From Stomoxys calcitrans (taxonomy: Eukaryota > Arthropoda > Insecta > Diptera > Muscidae): DNA of 64,000 bases. Location of the stretch: the NCBI RefSeq assembly GCF_963082655.1, contig NC_081553.1, forward strand, positions 21,658,479-21,722,478, read 5' to 3'. Position 1 is the stretch's first letter. The number at the start of each line of letters is the position of its first letter. A model generated the notes under the pieces. The model made no database searches. It was given only the letters and a program-made list of their open reading frames with translations, and was not told the origin of the DNA. Shown one piece after another: positions 19,310 through 31,802 of the stretch. A program made the translations under genes and the position numbers.

Positions 19310-20335
19310 GTGTGTATTCATCCCTCCACTAAGTCTTGTCCCCCTCCTAAGAAATACTCCCCGGGAAAAGGTGGTCAGCAATGCAACAGTCATCTCATCT
19401 TCAAGGGCCCTACTGAAATCCCACACCGCCTACCTAATCCCCATCGCGCCTATATCTCTAATATCTGCATAGTACGGGCATTCCGTCAGTACATGCCTCC
19501 AGCCCTCAGTTCTCCCACAGTCGCTCAGATCAGTCGCGGACAAATTCCTCTGATGCAAAAATGAATTAAAGGAACCATTTCCTGTCAGCATGAAGCTCAG
19601 ACTTAGGCCGAAGCCAAAGTCCGGGCGGTCTCGCGTCATGAATAAATTCATAAGTCCCCCGATCATTGTCACTGTTCGTCCCTCTAGTTCTCCACCTATC
19701 ATCAAGACGCTCCAAAAGGAGTGCCTTGAGCCGCCTAACATCCTCATCTGCAAGCTCAGAAGCGGTGAGGCAATCCTCATGCACTAATGGAATTCCCTTT
19801 TTCACACTATACAGAACAGCCATGCAACTCACGAGTAAATCAAGCGGGGGCGCGCCAAGCAATACTTGTAGTGCATCTGTCGAAACAGTCCTACACATAG
19901 GCAAGCAAGCCATCATTGCCACCCTCTGACAAGAGAGGATCTTCTTTCGTCCTAAGATTGTCGCAGCAATTCCGTGCCATACAGGCGCTCCACAAATTGC
20001 GCAAGCAACAAATAAACCACCATATATGGACCGAACAGCGCGACGACTAAGACCCAAATCGCTTCTCAGAACACGCTTAACCATACCGGCTACTCCAGTC
20101 ATCTTCTTCTTCACCCGATCCAAATGGACCAGGAAACCCATTCTCTCCGAAACAGTCACTCCTAGATATTTTACGAGCGCTACATTCTTGATGCTAGCTC
20201 CACCAGATCGAATCGTGGGTGGACGATTCCGCGACAAGATGGCCTTGAGCAACATCGTCACGGTTACAAGTAACGCACAGTGGGATTGGCCAACTGTGAA
20301 CGGATACAGATATCTTCAATGATAACACAGTGTCC
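19310..20335 (-). pseudogene. R1-type LINE ORF2, 3' half
   Basis: A 231-codon minus frame (KTVTMLLK-like start, KYLGVTVSERMGFLVHLDRV, DRWRTRG), then in a shifted frame GNGSFNSFLHQRNLS, WRHVLTECPYYADIRDI. The zinc-knuckle/C-terminal layout is typical of the R1 clade. The reverse-transcriptase fingers and palm are missing. Confidence 0.8.
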
Positions 20336-20439
20336 GTAGTCGCCACATGACCAAATAGACAGCTCCCTTAGCCTCACATCAGTAGTCGCAGTGATTTTTT
20401 TTAGCCTCAATATCCATAAACATTAGCTGGTTATTCCAA

Positions 20440-20950
20440 GGTTTCACTAAGTGCTGCCGACAAGGGATCTGAGAACGCTGTTTTTACTTTTGTGTACGGT
20501 GATGGTATGTAAAGCAGTTGTAGTCCTATGCAGCCTTCGGAATGCATGCTGATGCTCGGCGAATGGAAATTATCCAACGGGAGGAGTATTCCCTCATGCG
20601 TCTTGGCCACTGATGAGAGAAGAGAGATCGATCTGTATGACTTCCCCTTGCTCGTATCCTTTGCAGGTTTCAGTATCGGGATCACACTGCCCATCTTCCA
20701 AACATCGTATACTATGATAGTGTTCAGACAGGCTGAGGACAGCTGCAAGGTTCTCGACTCCGGGCTGATCCAGATTCTTCAGAATCAGTGTAGAGATTTC
20801 GTCTGGGACCGGTGCCTTGCACCACGCATGACATTCGTGCACGGTAAATTGTTATGGCTGTCCAGCGTGTCCAGGAGATCACGGATACGACGAATGGCTC
20901 CCCATCTAGCTTTGTCACTCTCGGGTCAATAAATTGCCGATTATTTAAGG
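20440..20950 (-). pseudogene. jockey-like LINE reverse-transcriptase fragment
   Basis: Minus frames contain VPDEISTLILKNLDQPGVEN and VWKMGSVIPILKPAKD, matching the same blocks in the larger copy at 52760-55316. Frameshifted and lacking the catalytic YADD. Confidence 0.75.
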
Positions 20951-21149
20951 AAAATACCTCACAAGTATCACCAGAATTTTTTTTTTTTTTAAATGTCTTC
21001 CTAAGCTGGCAAAAATTAACTGTTTTCTGCAAATTTTCACTGAAAGTGGTTCGCGTACTTTAGCTTGCAAATTGTTCAGATAGAGTAAAAGGAAAGTACG
21101 CGAACAGACCTACTACTATTAACCTTATTATTATTGTGAACTTCTTCTC

Positions 21150-21530
21150 AAAATAGACTGCTATTTACGAGACAGCATCCATAGTTTGGCAACCCAGAGC
21201 AGCTCGTGTCAGACAATGAATGGGACACAGTTTTGCTCTGCACAAATCGAGGATTGATGCAAACATAGACGCACATTAACAGGCGAGCCTTACATTTCCA
21301 CCCAAGTTCAAACGGACAAGCGGAATGGTTTGTGGACACTCCGAAAAGAACACTAAAGATGTCGGAAAAAAGGGGACTACGTCAGAAGCTCTTCAGACAT
21401 TTTTAAAGTTTAACGCTCCATACCAAACCAAACTTTACCAACGGGAAACTCCACTTCTGAGGCATTCATTGTTCCAAGAAATATTGCCCACCAAACCACA
21501 AGTCTTAAACCAAAATTAACCTGCCGTTTT
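21150..21530 (+). pseudogene. Gypsy-type LTR retrotransposon integrase remnant
   Basis: With one frame correction the + strand reads PEQLVSDN...NGTQFCSAQIED, then HFHPSSNGQAEWFVDTPKRT and SEALQTFLKFNAPYQT. These are the catalytic D-N-G-T-Q-F and S-N-G-Q-A-E motifs of retroviral-type integrases, followed by the GKSPAE-like region. No LTR was found. Confidence 0.72.
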
Positions 21531-21534
21531 TTAT

Positions 21535-22480
21535 GACAACTTTTTTTTGCTCTTACAAACTCAGATAAACTTCATATGTAATGTAACCAAGAATGTTTTT
21601 TGTTCGCCTCAATTTTCTAATATAACACGTAATCGTAGTACCCATATGGAATGGCAAATATCCCACTCATTCTGCACGTGTTATAGAAAACAGCGCCTAT
21701 TATAATAAAACGCTGAATAACACAACAATGTTAAAAAAATTACAAAAGGCATGTCTCAAACGGTTTCTAAGAATTGGTTTAAATTTAAAACGCTTGGAAA
21801 ATTTGGATATAAAATTCCACTATGGGTATTTTTTAGGGTGATGCGACCTCCATACCCCATACTTAAATATCAGATTCGCAAACTATTCCCATATATCTTT
21901 GGTCAATGTAGTTTTGAGTTTACTTGGCCCCAACGTTCTTTCCCAGATTCGTGTTTTTGAGTAACCATAAGGATGAAAACAACATTTTGTTAAATCGTGC
22001 AACGATCTTTGAGATCTGGCTTTGTTGAAATTCCGGGAAAGGGTAGTGATTGGTATGCGACCCCTTGGTACTAAATGTCGTCTAAATATGGCAATATTTT
22101 GGTATAACTGCAACATAGATCGATCACTTTTGTTCTGCGAGGTCGCTGAGTCCAGAAGACGAAGCAAACCCACCTCTGCATTCATCAAAGTTTTTATGCC
22201 TTCAATGTGATGCATAGGATTTACACACCATTTTGTGCAGTGTAGACCAATCTTTTAGAATGTATGGGTGTAGCAGTCAATTCTGGAAATTCACATAAAG
22301 AGCTATACAAAGCTGGTTGGTAGTTGTATCTGTACCTGGAGAAATTGTCAGACTTCATTACATGGATGGAATATAAACAAATTAACCATCCCCTTTTATA
22401 ACATCTTCAATCGGCGATCGTCTGGATAATTTGATTCAGGTCCCGGGAACTCTTATTATTCGGGATTAAGACCCTGAATT
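21535..22480. other. unassigned intergenic sequence
   Basis: AT-rich, with short frames lacking homology. Possibly more LTR-element debris. Confidence 0.35.
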
Positions 22481-22483
22481 GAA

Positions 22484-23166
22484 AGTCTATATGGCAGCTA
22501 TATCTAAATATAGTCTGATCTGGACCGTATGCTGGTCGAATGACGGGAGGCTTAATACAAGTCACTTTTCCAGCGAAATTGGGTAATAAATGCAGCTTTA
22601 ATGTCGGATCGCTTAATTTTTGTTCAATATGGTTTAGATCGGTCTATATAGATATAGCTGCCATATAGAGCGATCAGCCGATTAAGGGTTTTGGGCCCAT
22701 AAAAGAAACATTTATTGTCCGATTTCGACGAAATTTGGGACAGTGAGTTGTGTTTGCTTCTTTAACATTCTTCTTCAATTTGGCTTAGATCGGTTCAGAT
22801 AGACCGATCTCTCGATTAAAAGTCTTGGCCCCATAAAAGGCACTTTTTTTAATCAATTTCGCTGAAATTTGACACAGTGAATTAGTTTAGGCTTTTCGAC
22901 ATACGTGTCGTATATGGTTCAGATCGGTCTATATTTGGATATGGCTACGAAACGATTATAAAATTGAACAATGGCTGGTACTTATTAGACCACTTAATAT
23001 CCGTGTCGGATTTGGTCCAAATCGGACCATATTACGATGTAGCTGCTATGGGGGCATAAATTATGCATTTTTCACCGGATTATGACGAAAGGTGGTTTAC
23101 ATATACAACCGAGGTGGTGGGCATCCAAAGTTCGACCCGGCCGAACTTAACGCCTTTTTACTTGTT
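22484..23166 (+). repeat. FamA element, forward, 5' truncated
   Basis: Four units, then TTCGACCCGGCCGAA and CGCCTTTTTACTTGTT. It directly abuts a hAT right end, as the FamB array does in the two complete hAT copies. Confidence 0.8.
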
Positions 23167-23280
23167 ATTTCCCATTATCGATTAAAATATAGGTGACGGG
23201 AAATTAACGATAATATCGACTCTATTCATATTTATTATTAGAATGTTGCGATTATCGATAGTTTGCCAGCTCTAATTCAG
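23167..23280 (+). mobile_element. right end of a third hAT-type copy
   Basis: AAATTAACGATAATATCGAC ... TTATCGATAGTTTGCCAGCT then CTA, homologous to 4180-4276. The left end and target duplication were not found. Confidence 0.7.
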
Positions 23281-23889
23281 GCGCCCATGTTGTGAGATCA
23301 GCGATAAAACATTTCCTTAAGACATTTTTTGAAACATTTATGACATTTTTCAGCTTTTTAAAATTTGAAAACAACAGAAAATGTTTGCTGTTTTAGAAAT
23401 ATATTACAGATGTCCCATTTTCAGCAGACTTTCTGCTGTTACAGCAAATATTTCTTTGAATGCATGCCAGAATTTCTTCCGTTCTTATTCACTTTGTATT
23501 CGATACCCCGAATACGGCTAAAGTATTGCCACGTTGGTGCCGGAGTCTACTAGACGCGCAAGACGGGCGTTGGAAATGCTCCAAAATCTGGTCATCTTCC
23601 CTACCAAGATATATTCATTTACAAATAGTGGCAGTTGCCCAACAACAAAATATTGAGTACACTATCTGTCAAAATCACTGATTAGTGCAACTCTGATTTT
23701 GCGTATGTTACTAGTTCGCGCCATTTTTTGTTGTTTGTGTGTGCTATGGTTCTTAACTGTAATACACACAACCAAAACTCGTTGACAGATAGTGCACTTC
23801 GTGAGAAAAAATTGTACTCAGCTGTTTACGGTAACTACCTGGTAGTTATGTCATGTGCCCTACATGCCTACTCACGCTGTTACTTGCAA
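23281..23889. other. unassigned; contains a short dispersed repeat
   Basis: The segment around 23650-23690 (GAGTACACTATCTGTCAAAA, TCACTGATTAGTGCAAC) recurs inverted near 35975-36030, and part is inverted locally near 23785. Possibly MITE debris. Confidence 0.35.
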
Positions 23890-24962
23890 ATTTACCCATG
23901 AACAATCCATTTAAGAACAGGGCCAAACATCTCACATATCAATGAGTGCTGTCTGATTCAAGTTTAAGCTCAATGATAAGGGGCCTCATTTTATAACCGG
24001 TGAGCCGGGGTGCGACACCTCTTTGGTGAGAAGTTTTTACGGCTGCCATACCATTTTTATACTTTATACCACTACTGCGGTACAGGGTATTATTACTTAG
24101 TGCATTTGTTTGTAACACCCAAAAGGAAGGAAGAGAGATCCATTGATAAGTATACCGATCGATTCAGAATCACTTTTTGATTCGATTTAGCTATGTCCGT
24201 CTGTCTGTCTGTCCACGTTAATTTGTGTACAAACTACAGGTCGCAATTTTCAATCGATCATCTTCGAATTTGGCGGGCATGTTTTTCGGCCTGGAGACGA
24301 AGCCTATTGAATATGAAAAAAATAGGTTCAAATTTGGACATAGCTCCCATATAAATGTTCGTCCGATTTGCTGTAATAATGCAATAAAATGGTCACTTGT
24401 TTACCGATTCTCTTGAAATTTGGTAGGAATTATTTTTTTTTGACTCTCGAAATTACTGGTGAATTTCATAGAAATCGGTCCAGATTTATTGACCAATCCA
24501 AAATTGTGCACAACGCTTTCCTCGATGACTACCACAATATCTAAGAAGTTAGGTCAAAATCGATTTAGATTTAGATGTAGCTCCCATATATATGTTCGTG
24601 AGATTTTGGGTAATTTGTTGTCATTTGGCATCTGTAATTATTACATTTTTTTGAACATATTTGGTTTACACGAATTTTGATACAGAGATTTTAATAACCC
24701 ATCTAAAAACATCCGCCGAGGTCTATCAAAATTGGTTCAGAATTAGACATATCCCCCTTTTGTATTTATAGGGTAGGTGTAGGGTATTATAAAGTCGGCA
24801 CCGCCCGACTTTTGCCCTTCCTTATTGCATAGCTTCTCACAAATGTCGTCAGCATTAGTACGGCAAAACCAACACTGAACATATTTTCTGATATTCTCGC
24901 CAGGCGGACATGCTAATCTCTGTGCTACGGTGGCCTGTCCCTTCGTGCATCTATTTTTTGAA
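23890..24962 (-). mobile_element. SINE-1 copy split by a FamC insertion
   Basis: The SINE 3' half lies at 23890-24045 and its 5' half at 24833-24962 (minus). The joining sequence falls where intact copies read ACATGGCATAGTACC. Confidence 0.75.
24046..24832 (+). repeat. FamC palindrome-ended repeat element
   Basis: Starts TTTTTATACTTTATACCACT, has a GTCCGTCTGTCTGTCTGTCC run and diverged units (TAGCTCCCATATAAATGTTC). It ends AAAGTCGGCACCGCCCGACTT and GCCCTTCCTTATTGC. Same architecture as FamA/FamB but with a different palindrome. Confidence 0.75.
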
Positions 24963-25334
24963 GAAGTGCGTCTGTAGTCCTTAGTGTCCCCAATTGATAC
25001 CGAATGCCGTACTGATCTCCTTCTTACTTTCCCTTACATTCGTATTCTTATGATCCAGATGCCCCCATATGACTTTCATTGTTCTGCCGATCGTCTTACT
25101 GTTCCACAGTTCTGCAGGCATCCTTAACTTGGATGGCCTCGCTCCGATATTTTTGCATTCAACAGGTTAATCGATGACAGCCATTTGGCCCCTAAAGCCA
25201 AGTCGTCTGCCCTCTCGTTGCCCCGCAATGGCCCATTAAAAATGAGCTTGCTCAGCTTTTGGGGTTTGACTAGGAACGTTACCTCCACATGCAAAACAAC
25301 AACCCATGGCTTCCTCACAGTAGGCGTTAATCAC

Positions 25335-26780
25335 TAGAGCTGGCAGACTACCGATAATTGCAACATTCGATATTTTCGATAGTTTTAATAATAAATATCA
25401 ATAGTATCGTTAATTCCCATCAACTATATTTCAAACAAAAATGAGAACTAACAAGTAAAAGCGTGCTAAGTTCGGCCGTGCCGAATCTTATATACCCTCC
25501 ACCATGGATCGCATTTGTCGAGTTCTTTTCCCGGCATCTCTTTTTAGGCAAAAAAGGATAAAAGAAAACATTTGCTATTAGAGCGATATCAAGATATGGT
25601 CCGGTTTGGACCATAATTAAATTATATGTTGGAGACCTGTGTAAAATGTCAGCCAAGTCGAATAAGAATTGAGCCCTTTTGGGGGCTCAAGAAGTAAAAT
25701 AGAGAGATAGATTGATTTATATGGGATTTGTATCAGGCTATAGACCGATTCAGACCATAATAAACACGTATGTTGATGGTCATGAGAGAATCCGCCGTAC
25801 AAAATTTCAGGCAAATCGGATAATAATTGCGACCTCTAGAGGCTCAAGAAGTCAAGATCCTAGATCGGTTTATATTGCAGCTATATCAGGTTATGAACCC
25901 ATTTGAACCATACTTAGCACAGTTGTTGGATATCATAACTAAATACTTCGTGCAAAATTTCATTCAAATCGGATAAGAATTGCGCCTTCTAGAAGCTTAA
26001 GAAGTCAAGTCCCCAGATCGGTATATAAGACAGCTATATCAGGTTAGAAACCAATTTGAACCATACTTGGCACAATTGTTGGATATCATAACAGAATACT
26101 AAGTGCAAAATTTCATTCAAATCGGATAAGAATTGCGCCCTCTAGAGGTTCAAGAAGTCAAGACCCAAGATCGGTTTATATGGCAGCTATATCAGGTTAT
26201 GGACCGATTTGAGCCATACATGGCACAATTGTTGGATATCATAACAAAACACGTCGAGAAAAATTTCATTCCAATCGGATAAGAATTGGGCACTCTAGAG
26301 GCTCAAGAAGTCCAGACCGCAGATCGGTTTATATCGATTTTACTCCTTCGAAAGTTAGCGTGCTTTCGACAGACAGACGGACATGACAGGACGTTCATGA
26401 ACATATATACTTTAGGGGGTCTCAGACGAATATTTCGAGTAGTTACAAACAGAATGACGAAATTAGTATACCCCCATCCTATGGTGGAGGGTATAAAAAT
26501 CAGGACATCGATTTATATAGAAGCAATTTCGATGCTTAGACCAAATAAAATCAAGGTTAAAAGTCAGTTGGAAGTCATGAGAGAAATCATTGTAAAAAAT
26601 TTAATTCTTATCGGATGAATATTGCGCCCCCTATAGGCGCAATCTATTTTAAAAGGATACATTTAGTGCTTATTTTTTCAAAAAATTTAACTTTGCGATA
26701 GTATCCATCGGAAAAATATCAATCGATATTCAGTCAAAAAATTAAATATCGATAGTGCCATCGATATTTTGCCCGCTCTA
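25335..26780 (-). mobile_element. non-autonomous hAT-type DNA element, copy 2 (reverse)
   Basis: Bounded by TAGAGCTGGCAGACTACCGA and ATCGATATTTTGCCCGCTCTA, with a perfect 8-bp duplication TTAATCAC at 25327-25334 and 26781-26788. It carries a FamB array at 25449-26500 in the same relative orientation as copy 1. No transposase. Confidence 0.87.
25449..26500 (-). repeat. FamB array inside hAT copy 2
   Basis: Has both FamB ends: TTCGGCCGTGCCGAA plus ATACCCTCCACCATGG on the left and CCTATGGTGGAGGGTATAAA on the right. About five units between them, including GGCTCAAGAAGTCAAGATCC. Confidence 0.85.
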
Positions 26781-26993
26781 TTAATCACCTTACACTTCAA
26801 GACTATCCGTGATCTCGCCGTCTAGGTTATAACAGCGCTAATGGCCATCTTAATGTCCGTAAAGATATTCACATCCGATGTCTTCGCATTAAAACCTCAC
26901 GCATTCGATGATCGCCCGCATTTCCGCCATTATGTCAGAAAGACGGAAACAGATCTCAGGGTCCCCATTGAAGACGTCCAACCCCTTTCTGAA

Positions 26994-27110
26994 TTTACTT
27001 TACTTTAATTGGCTATGACAGAATATTTGTTCCATTAGCCGAACGTAGAATAGCGTTCCAAGCTCCTCGATCTTCTGCGCTCATTCTAAAATCTCTTACA
27101 TTAACTTTCC
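26994..27110 (-). mobile_element. RTE 3'-end insertion, 117 bp
   Basis: Matches the 3' end of the RTE at 11728 (CTTTAATTGGCTATGACAGA). Flanked by a perfect 12-bp duplication CCCCTTTCTGAA at 26982-26993 and 27111-27122. A severely 5'-truncated LINE insertion. Confidence 0.88.
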
Positions 27111-27240
27111 CCCCTTTCTGAACTACCATATGGTAATGCCAGAACTATGCCGTAAGCAAAACTGCCTCAAGGTGTCGCCTCAGGCATCTGATCTCAAGCC
27201 TCTTCGCCATAACACTCATAGTCGCACAGTGTGTCTCATG

Positions 27241-28646
27241 AAGTTAGTATGAAAACTGTTATTGTCTTACACTGCAGCCCTCATTTATTTGTTTTTTTTT
27301 GTTTATTTCACCAAAAAAAAAAATTGATTTTATGTTAATTTGTTTATTTCACCGTGTAATTGTTATTCACGCTCTTTTTTTCATCATATATAAGCAAAGA
27401 AAAAATTTCCGCATCCGTTTTTCAACATGCTTTTCAATATACTCACACTAATTAGCTGCTAGAAATATTCACCAGCGTCGAAGAATTTCTTATAACAGTC
27501 CGACCGCACTTGATTACTTATTAACTGAAAATATTTGTTCAAATTTTCAGTAGATGTATTTACTGTAGTTTTCAAATGAAATAATAATTTGTATAGTAGG
27601 TATTTAAAAATACCTCTTTGAAAGTCCTTGGCGGTTTTCACTGTCACCCATGCAGATATTAAAAATCTGCTGGCTAAACACAACAACACTTTGTTGAAAA
27701 GTAATTCTATTGCAAAAACAAAAATTCAAGTTCATTAACAAGTTATTGTTGTTGCCAAGTTTCTAAATATGCACACCACTAGATGAATATGATTTTCTTT
27801 TAGATTTGTTCACAAAATTTTAGCGTGTTTTGTTTTTGTAATTGTAATGAACTTTACGTCTTGACGATGTCTGGGCAAATGAAATGGATGTGTTGTTTAG
27901 AAAAAAATCAGCACATACTAATACGAATCACAACTATTGCTTCGTATGTGTTAAATCTACCAAATGCAACAACAACAACAGCAACTAATATAAAAAAAAA
28001 AACGGTCATTCACAAGGCAGCATCTCAAACAACCAAGTCAAAACTAAAAAAAATCATTATCCATCCGCCCTCTCGTTCTCCCTCTCACACACACACACTT
28101 TTCCACTGTTCTCTTGCTCCATCATCTGTATTAGACTTAATAATGACACTCTCGCTCTCGTGAAGTAATAATAATTACGAATCCTACAAAAACAGAAATA
28201 ATACATTTCTCTGTCTGTCCGCATGACTTGTACTGTTGCCATTGCTTGCTTGCTCGCTCGGTGGCTCACTGTTGCGGCTAGGCGGTATAGTTTTAGAAAA
28301 TATGACGAGAAAAAGTGTGACAGTATCGCGATGGGTGAATGAGCACATTCTGGGCTTTTTATAGGTCAACGAAATTATATGGCTACATGCATACATATAT
28401 CGAAAAGTGGATTTTTTCTACATATGCTAGTGAATGTGTACTTATTAGGCAGGGAAACAAGTGAACCCAGTTAAAAGTTAATCGTATACACTCAAGTAAA
28501 CTATGCCAGTAACCAATATAAACTAGAGCAGGTTAAAGGAGCATGGACCAATTTTATGACACTAACGAGTATATTATGTAGGTAATGGGTGTATGTATGT
28601 ATGAATCTCATTTCCTTGTGGTTGTTGCCATTGGCCAAAACTAAAC
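27241..28646. other. intergenic, low-complexity, no gene seen
   Basis: A- and T-runs, CA and CT microsatellites (about 28085-28100 and 28150), and CAA/CAG runs near 27965. A 112-codon frame at 27825-28163 is low-complexity. It could hold regulatory DNA but nothing specific is visible. Confidence 0.4.
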
Positions 28647-30576
28647 CATTAAAAGCGTTCAAAGTTCGGCCGGGCCGAATCTTTTATACCCTCCACCATG
28701 GATCGCATTTGTCGAGTTCTTTTCCCGGCATCTCTTCTTAGGCAAAAAAGGATATAAGAAAAGATTTGCTCTGCTATTAGAGCGATATCAAGATATGGTC
28801 CGGTTTGCACCACAATCAAATTATATGTTGGAGACCTGTTTAAAATGTCAGCCAATTCGAATAAGAATTACGCCCTTTGGGGGTTCAAGAAGTAAAATAG
28901 AGAGATCGATTTATATGGGAGCTGTATCGGGCTATATACAGATTCAGACCATAATAAACACATATGTTGATGGTTATAAGAGGATCCGTCATAAAAAAAT
29001 TTAGGTAAATCGCATAATAATTGTGACCTCTAGAGGCTCAAGAAGTCAAGATCCCAGATCGGTTTATAAGGCAGCTATATCAGGTTATGAACCGATTTGA
29101 ACATTATTTGACACGGTTGTTGAGAGTAAGAATAAAATACGTCATGCAAAATTTCAGCGAAATCGAATAGGAATTGCGCCCTCTAGAAGCTCAAGAAGTC
29201 AAGTCCCCAGATCTGTTTATATGACAGCTATAACAGGTTATGAACCGATTTGAACCATACATGGCACAGTTGTTGGATATCATAACAAAATACTTCGTGC
29301 AAAAATTCATTTAAATCGGATAAGAATTGCGACCTCTAGAAGCTCAAGAAGTCAAGACCCAAGATCGGTTGATATGACAGCTATATCAGGTTATGAACCG
29401 ATTTGAACCTTATTTGACACATTTGTTAAGAGTAAGAATAAAATACGTCATGCAAAATTTCAGCCAAATCGGATAAGGATTGCGCCCTCTTGAGGCTCAA
29501 GAAGTCAAGACCCAAGATCGGTTGATATGACAGCTATATCAGGTTATGAACCGAGTCGAACCATACTTGACACAGTTGTTGGATATCATAACAAAATACT
29601 TCGTGCAAAAATTCATTCAAATCGGATAAGAATTGCGACCTCTAGAGGCTCAAGAAATCAAGACCCAAGATCGATTGATATGACAGCTATATCAGGTTAT
29701 GAACCGATTTGAACCTTATTTGACAAATTTTTTAAGAGTAAGAATAAAATACGTCATGCTAAATTTCAGCCAAATCGGATTAGAATTGAGCCCTCTAGAG
29801 GCTCAAGAAGTCAAGACCTAAGATCTGTTTATACGACAGCTATATCAGGTTATGGACCGATTTGAACCATACTTGGCACAGTTGTTGGATATCATAACAA
29901 AATACTTCGTGCAAAAATTCATTCAAATCGAATAAGAATTGCGCCCTCTAGAGGCTCAAGAAGTCAAGACCCAAGATCGGTTGATATGACAGCTATATCA
30001 GGTTATGAACTGATTTGAACCATACTTGGTACACATGTGTGGGATATCATAACAAAACACGTCGTGCAAAATTTCATTCCAATCGGATAAGAATTGCGCC
30101 CTCTAGAGGCTCAACAAGTCAAAACCCAAGATCGGTTGATATGACAGCTATATCAGGTTATGGACCGATTTGAACCATACTAGGCACAGTTGTTGGACAT
30201 CATAACAAAACACGTCGTACAAAATTTCATCCCAATCGGATAAGAATTGCGCCCTCTAGCGGCTCAAGAAGTCAATACCCAAGATCGGTTGTTATGACAG
30301 CTATATCAAAACATGCACCGATATGGCCCATTTACAATACCAACCGACCTACACTAATAAGTAGTATTTGTGCAAAATTTCAAGCGGCTAGCTTTACTCC
30401 TTCGGAAGTTAGCGTGCTTTCGACAGACAGACGTACGGACATGGCTAGATCGACATAAAATATCGCGACGATCAAGAATATATATACTTTATGGGGTCTC
30501 AGACGAATATTTCGAGTAGTTACAAACAGAATGACGAAATTAGTATACCCCCATCCTATGGTGGAGGGTATAAAAA
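28647..30576 (-). repeat. FamB element, reverse, complete and free-standing
   Basis: Starts AAAGCGTTCAAAG, then TTCGGCCGGGCCGAA and ATACCCTCCACCATGG. About nine units of ~165 bp follow. It ends with the GACAGACAGACGTACGG run, the TATATATAC core and CCTATGGTGGAGGGTATAAA. The longest FamB copy. No hAT ends adjoin it. Confidence 0.88.
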
Positions 30577-31489
30577 CTAAAGTCTAATATTTGGTACCAT
30601 ATTAACTCTTAAGGGGTTAAGCATCTCGAAAGCATACGTGTGATTGACTCATACTAACGGTACTCTTGAAGAATAGCAGCCGAAAGAGAGAAGGTGTAAT
30701 TAGTTGGTTTCACACGTGAGTTAAGTGCAAACGTGAAGTGGCTTCTCTATATATGGCACACGATTCAGAGATGCCACCTTCAAGCCTTAAGTTGCTAGGT
30801 GAAGCCGCTTCTGCAGGGAAAAAGAGCCTCATTGTAGGAAGTGATGCTAATGCACATCACCAGATATGGGGAAGTTCGGATGCCAACGAAAGGGGTGAGC
30901 TGCTTATTGAATATAGGGGATAAACCGACCTTTATTACCACGAACAGGCAGGAGGTACTAGATATTATCTTTGTATCGGAAGATAAATGTCGAAGAATAT
31001 GCGACTGGGAAGTGTTGGATGACCACAGCTTTTCTGATCATCGTTATATTAGTTTCAGTCTTGGAGAAAATACTGAAGTAGTGGTCCCTCGGCTAAACAG
31101 AAGAAAGGTGGATTGGGATAAATTTCCGCACAAATTCTGCAAGTCTATCCCTTCTAGACTAGAAAAGGAAGTGGAAACTACGGGAGATATAGACAAGAGG
31201 ATCACGAAGCCCTGAATGACTCGCTTGTGTCAGTATGCCCTAGTGCCAAAACAAAGGGGCAAACAGCGACCGGTATGGTGGGGCCCAGAAATGGTTGGTC
31301 TAAAGAAGGACTGCAGAAAACTCTTCAACAGAGCAAAAGCCACAAGAACATCACACGATTAAGACATCTATAAGGCTGAGCTAAAAAAATATAAGGGCAA
31401 GCTGAGAAAGGCGCAGAACAAATCCTGGGTAGAATTCTGCAGCTCCGTGGAGGATACATCTGAGGCCTCCAGGCTAAGGAGGACCTATT

Positions 31490-31802
31490 GCAAATTTGCA
31501 AATTTTGCCCATGAACATTCCACTAAGGAACAGGGACAAACTTCTCACATATCAATGAGTGCAGTCCGATTCGAGTTTAAGCTCAATGATAAGGGTCCTC
31601 CTTTTTATAGCCGAATCCGAACGGCGTGCCGCAGTGCGACACCTCTTTGGAGAGTAGTTTTACATGGCATAGTACCTCACAAATGTTGCCAGCATTAGGA
31701 GGGGAAACCACCGCTGAAAATTCTTGCTGATGGTCTCGCCAGGTTTCCCAGGCGTTCAGCGTCATAGGCGGACATGCTAACCTCTGCGCCACGGTGGTCT
31801 CC
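31490..31802 (-). mobile_element. SINE-1, full-length, inside the LINE
   Basis: Minus strand starts GACCACCGTGGCGCAGAGGT and ends GTTCATGGGCAAAATTT, as in the 39503 copy. It interrupts the LINE between endonuclease and reverse transcriptase. Confidence 0.85.

Larger units (their letters stand above)
18138..21110. mobile_element. candidate TIR element holding LINE debris
   Basis: TCTGTTCGCGTACTTTTCC near 18138-18157 is inverted as GGAAAGTACGCGAACAGA at about 21091-21109. A third copy of the GTTCGCGTACTTT core lies at about 21049. No target duplication is seen, so the boundaries and element class are open. Confidence 0.4.
24963..27240 (-). pseudogene. LINE RNase H remnant, interrupted by hAT and RTE copies
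   Basis: 24963-25326 on minus gives GNERADDLALGAKWLSS, the end of a LINE-type RNase H domain. Its continuation lies across the hAT element at 26789-26981 and 27123-27240. The reading is broken. Confidence 0.65.

Noticed and set aside
19590..20322. Several + strand frames over 65-98 codons
   Set aside because: They are shadows of the R1-type LINE ORF2 on the minus strand.
27825..28163. A 112-codon frame in the intergenic region
   Set aside because: Low-complexity Thr/Asn/Ser composition from CAA/CAC repeats, with no homology or splice context.
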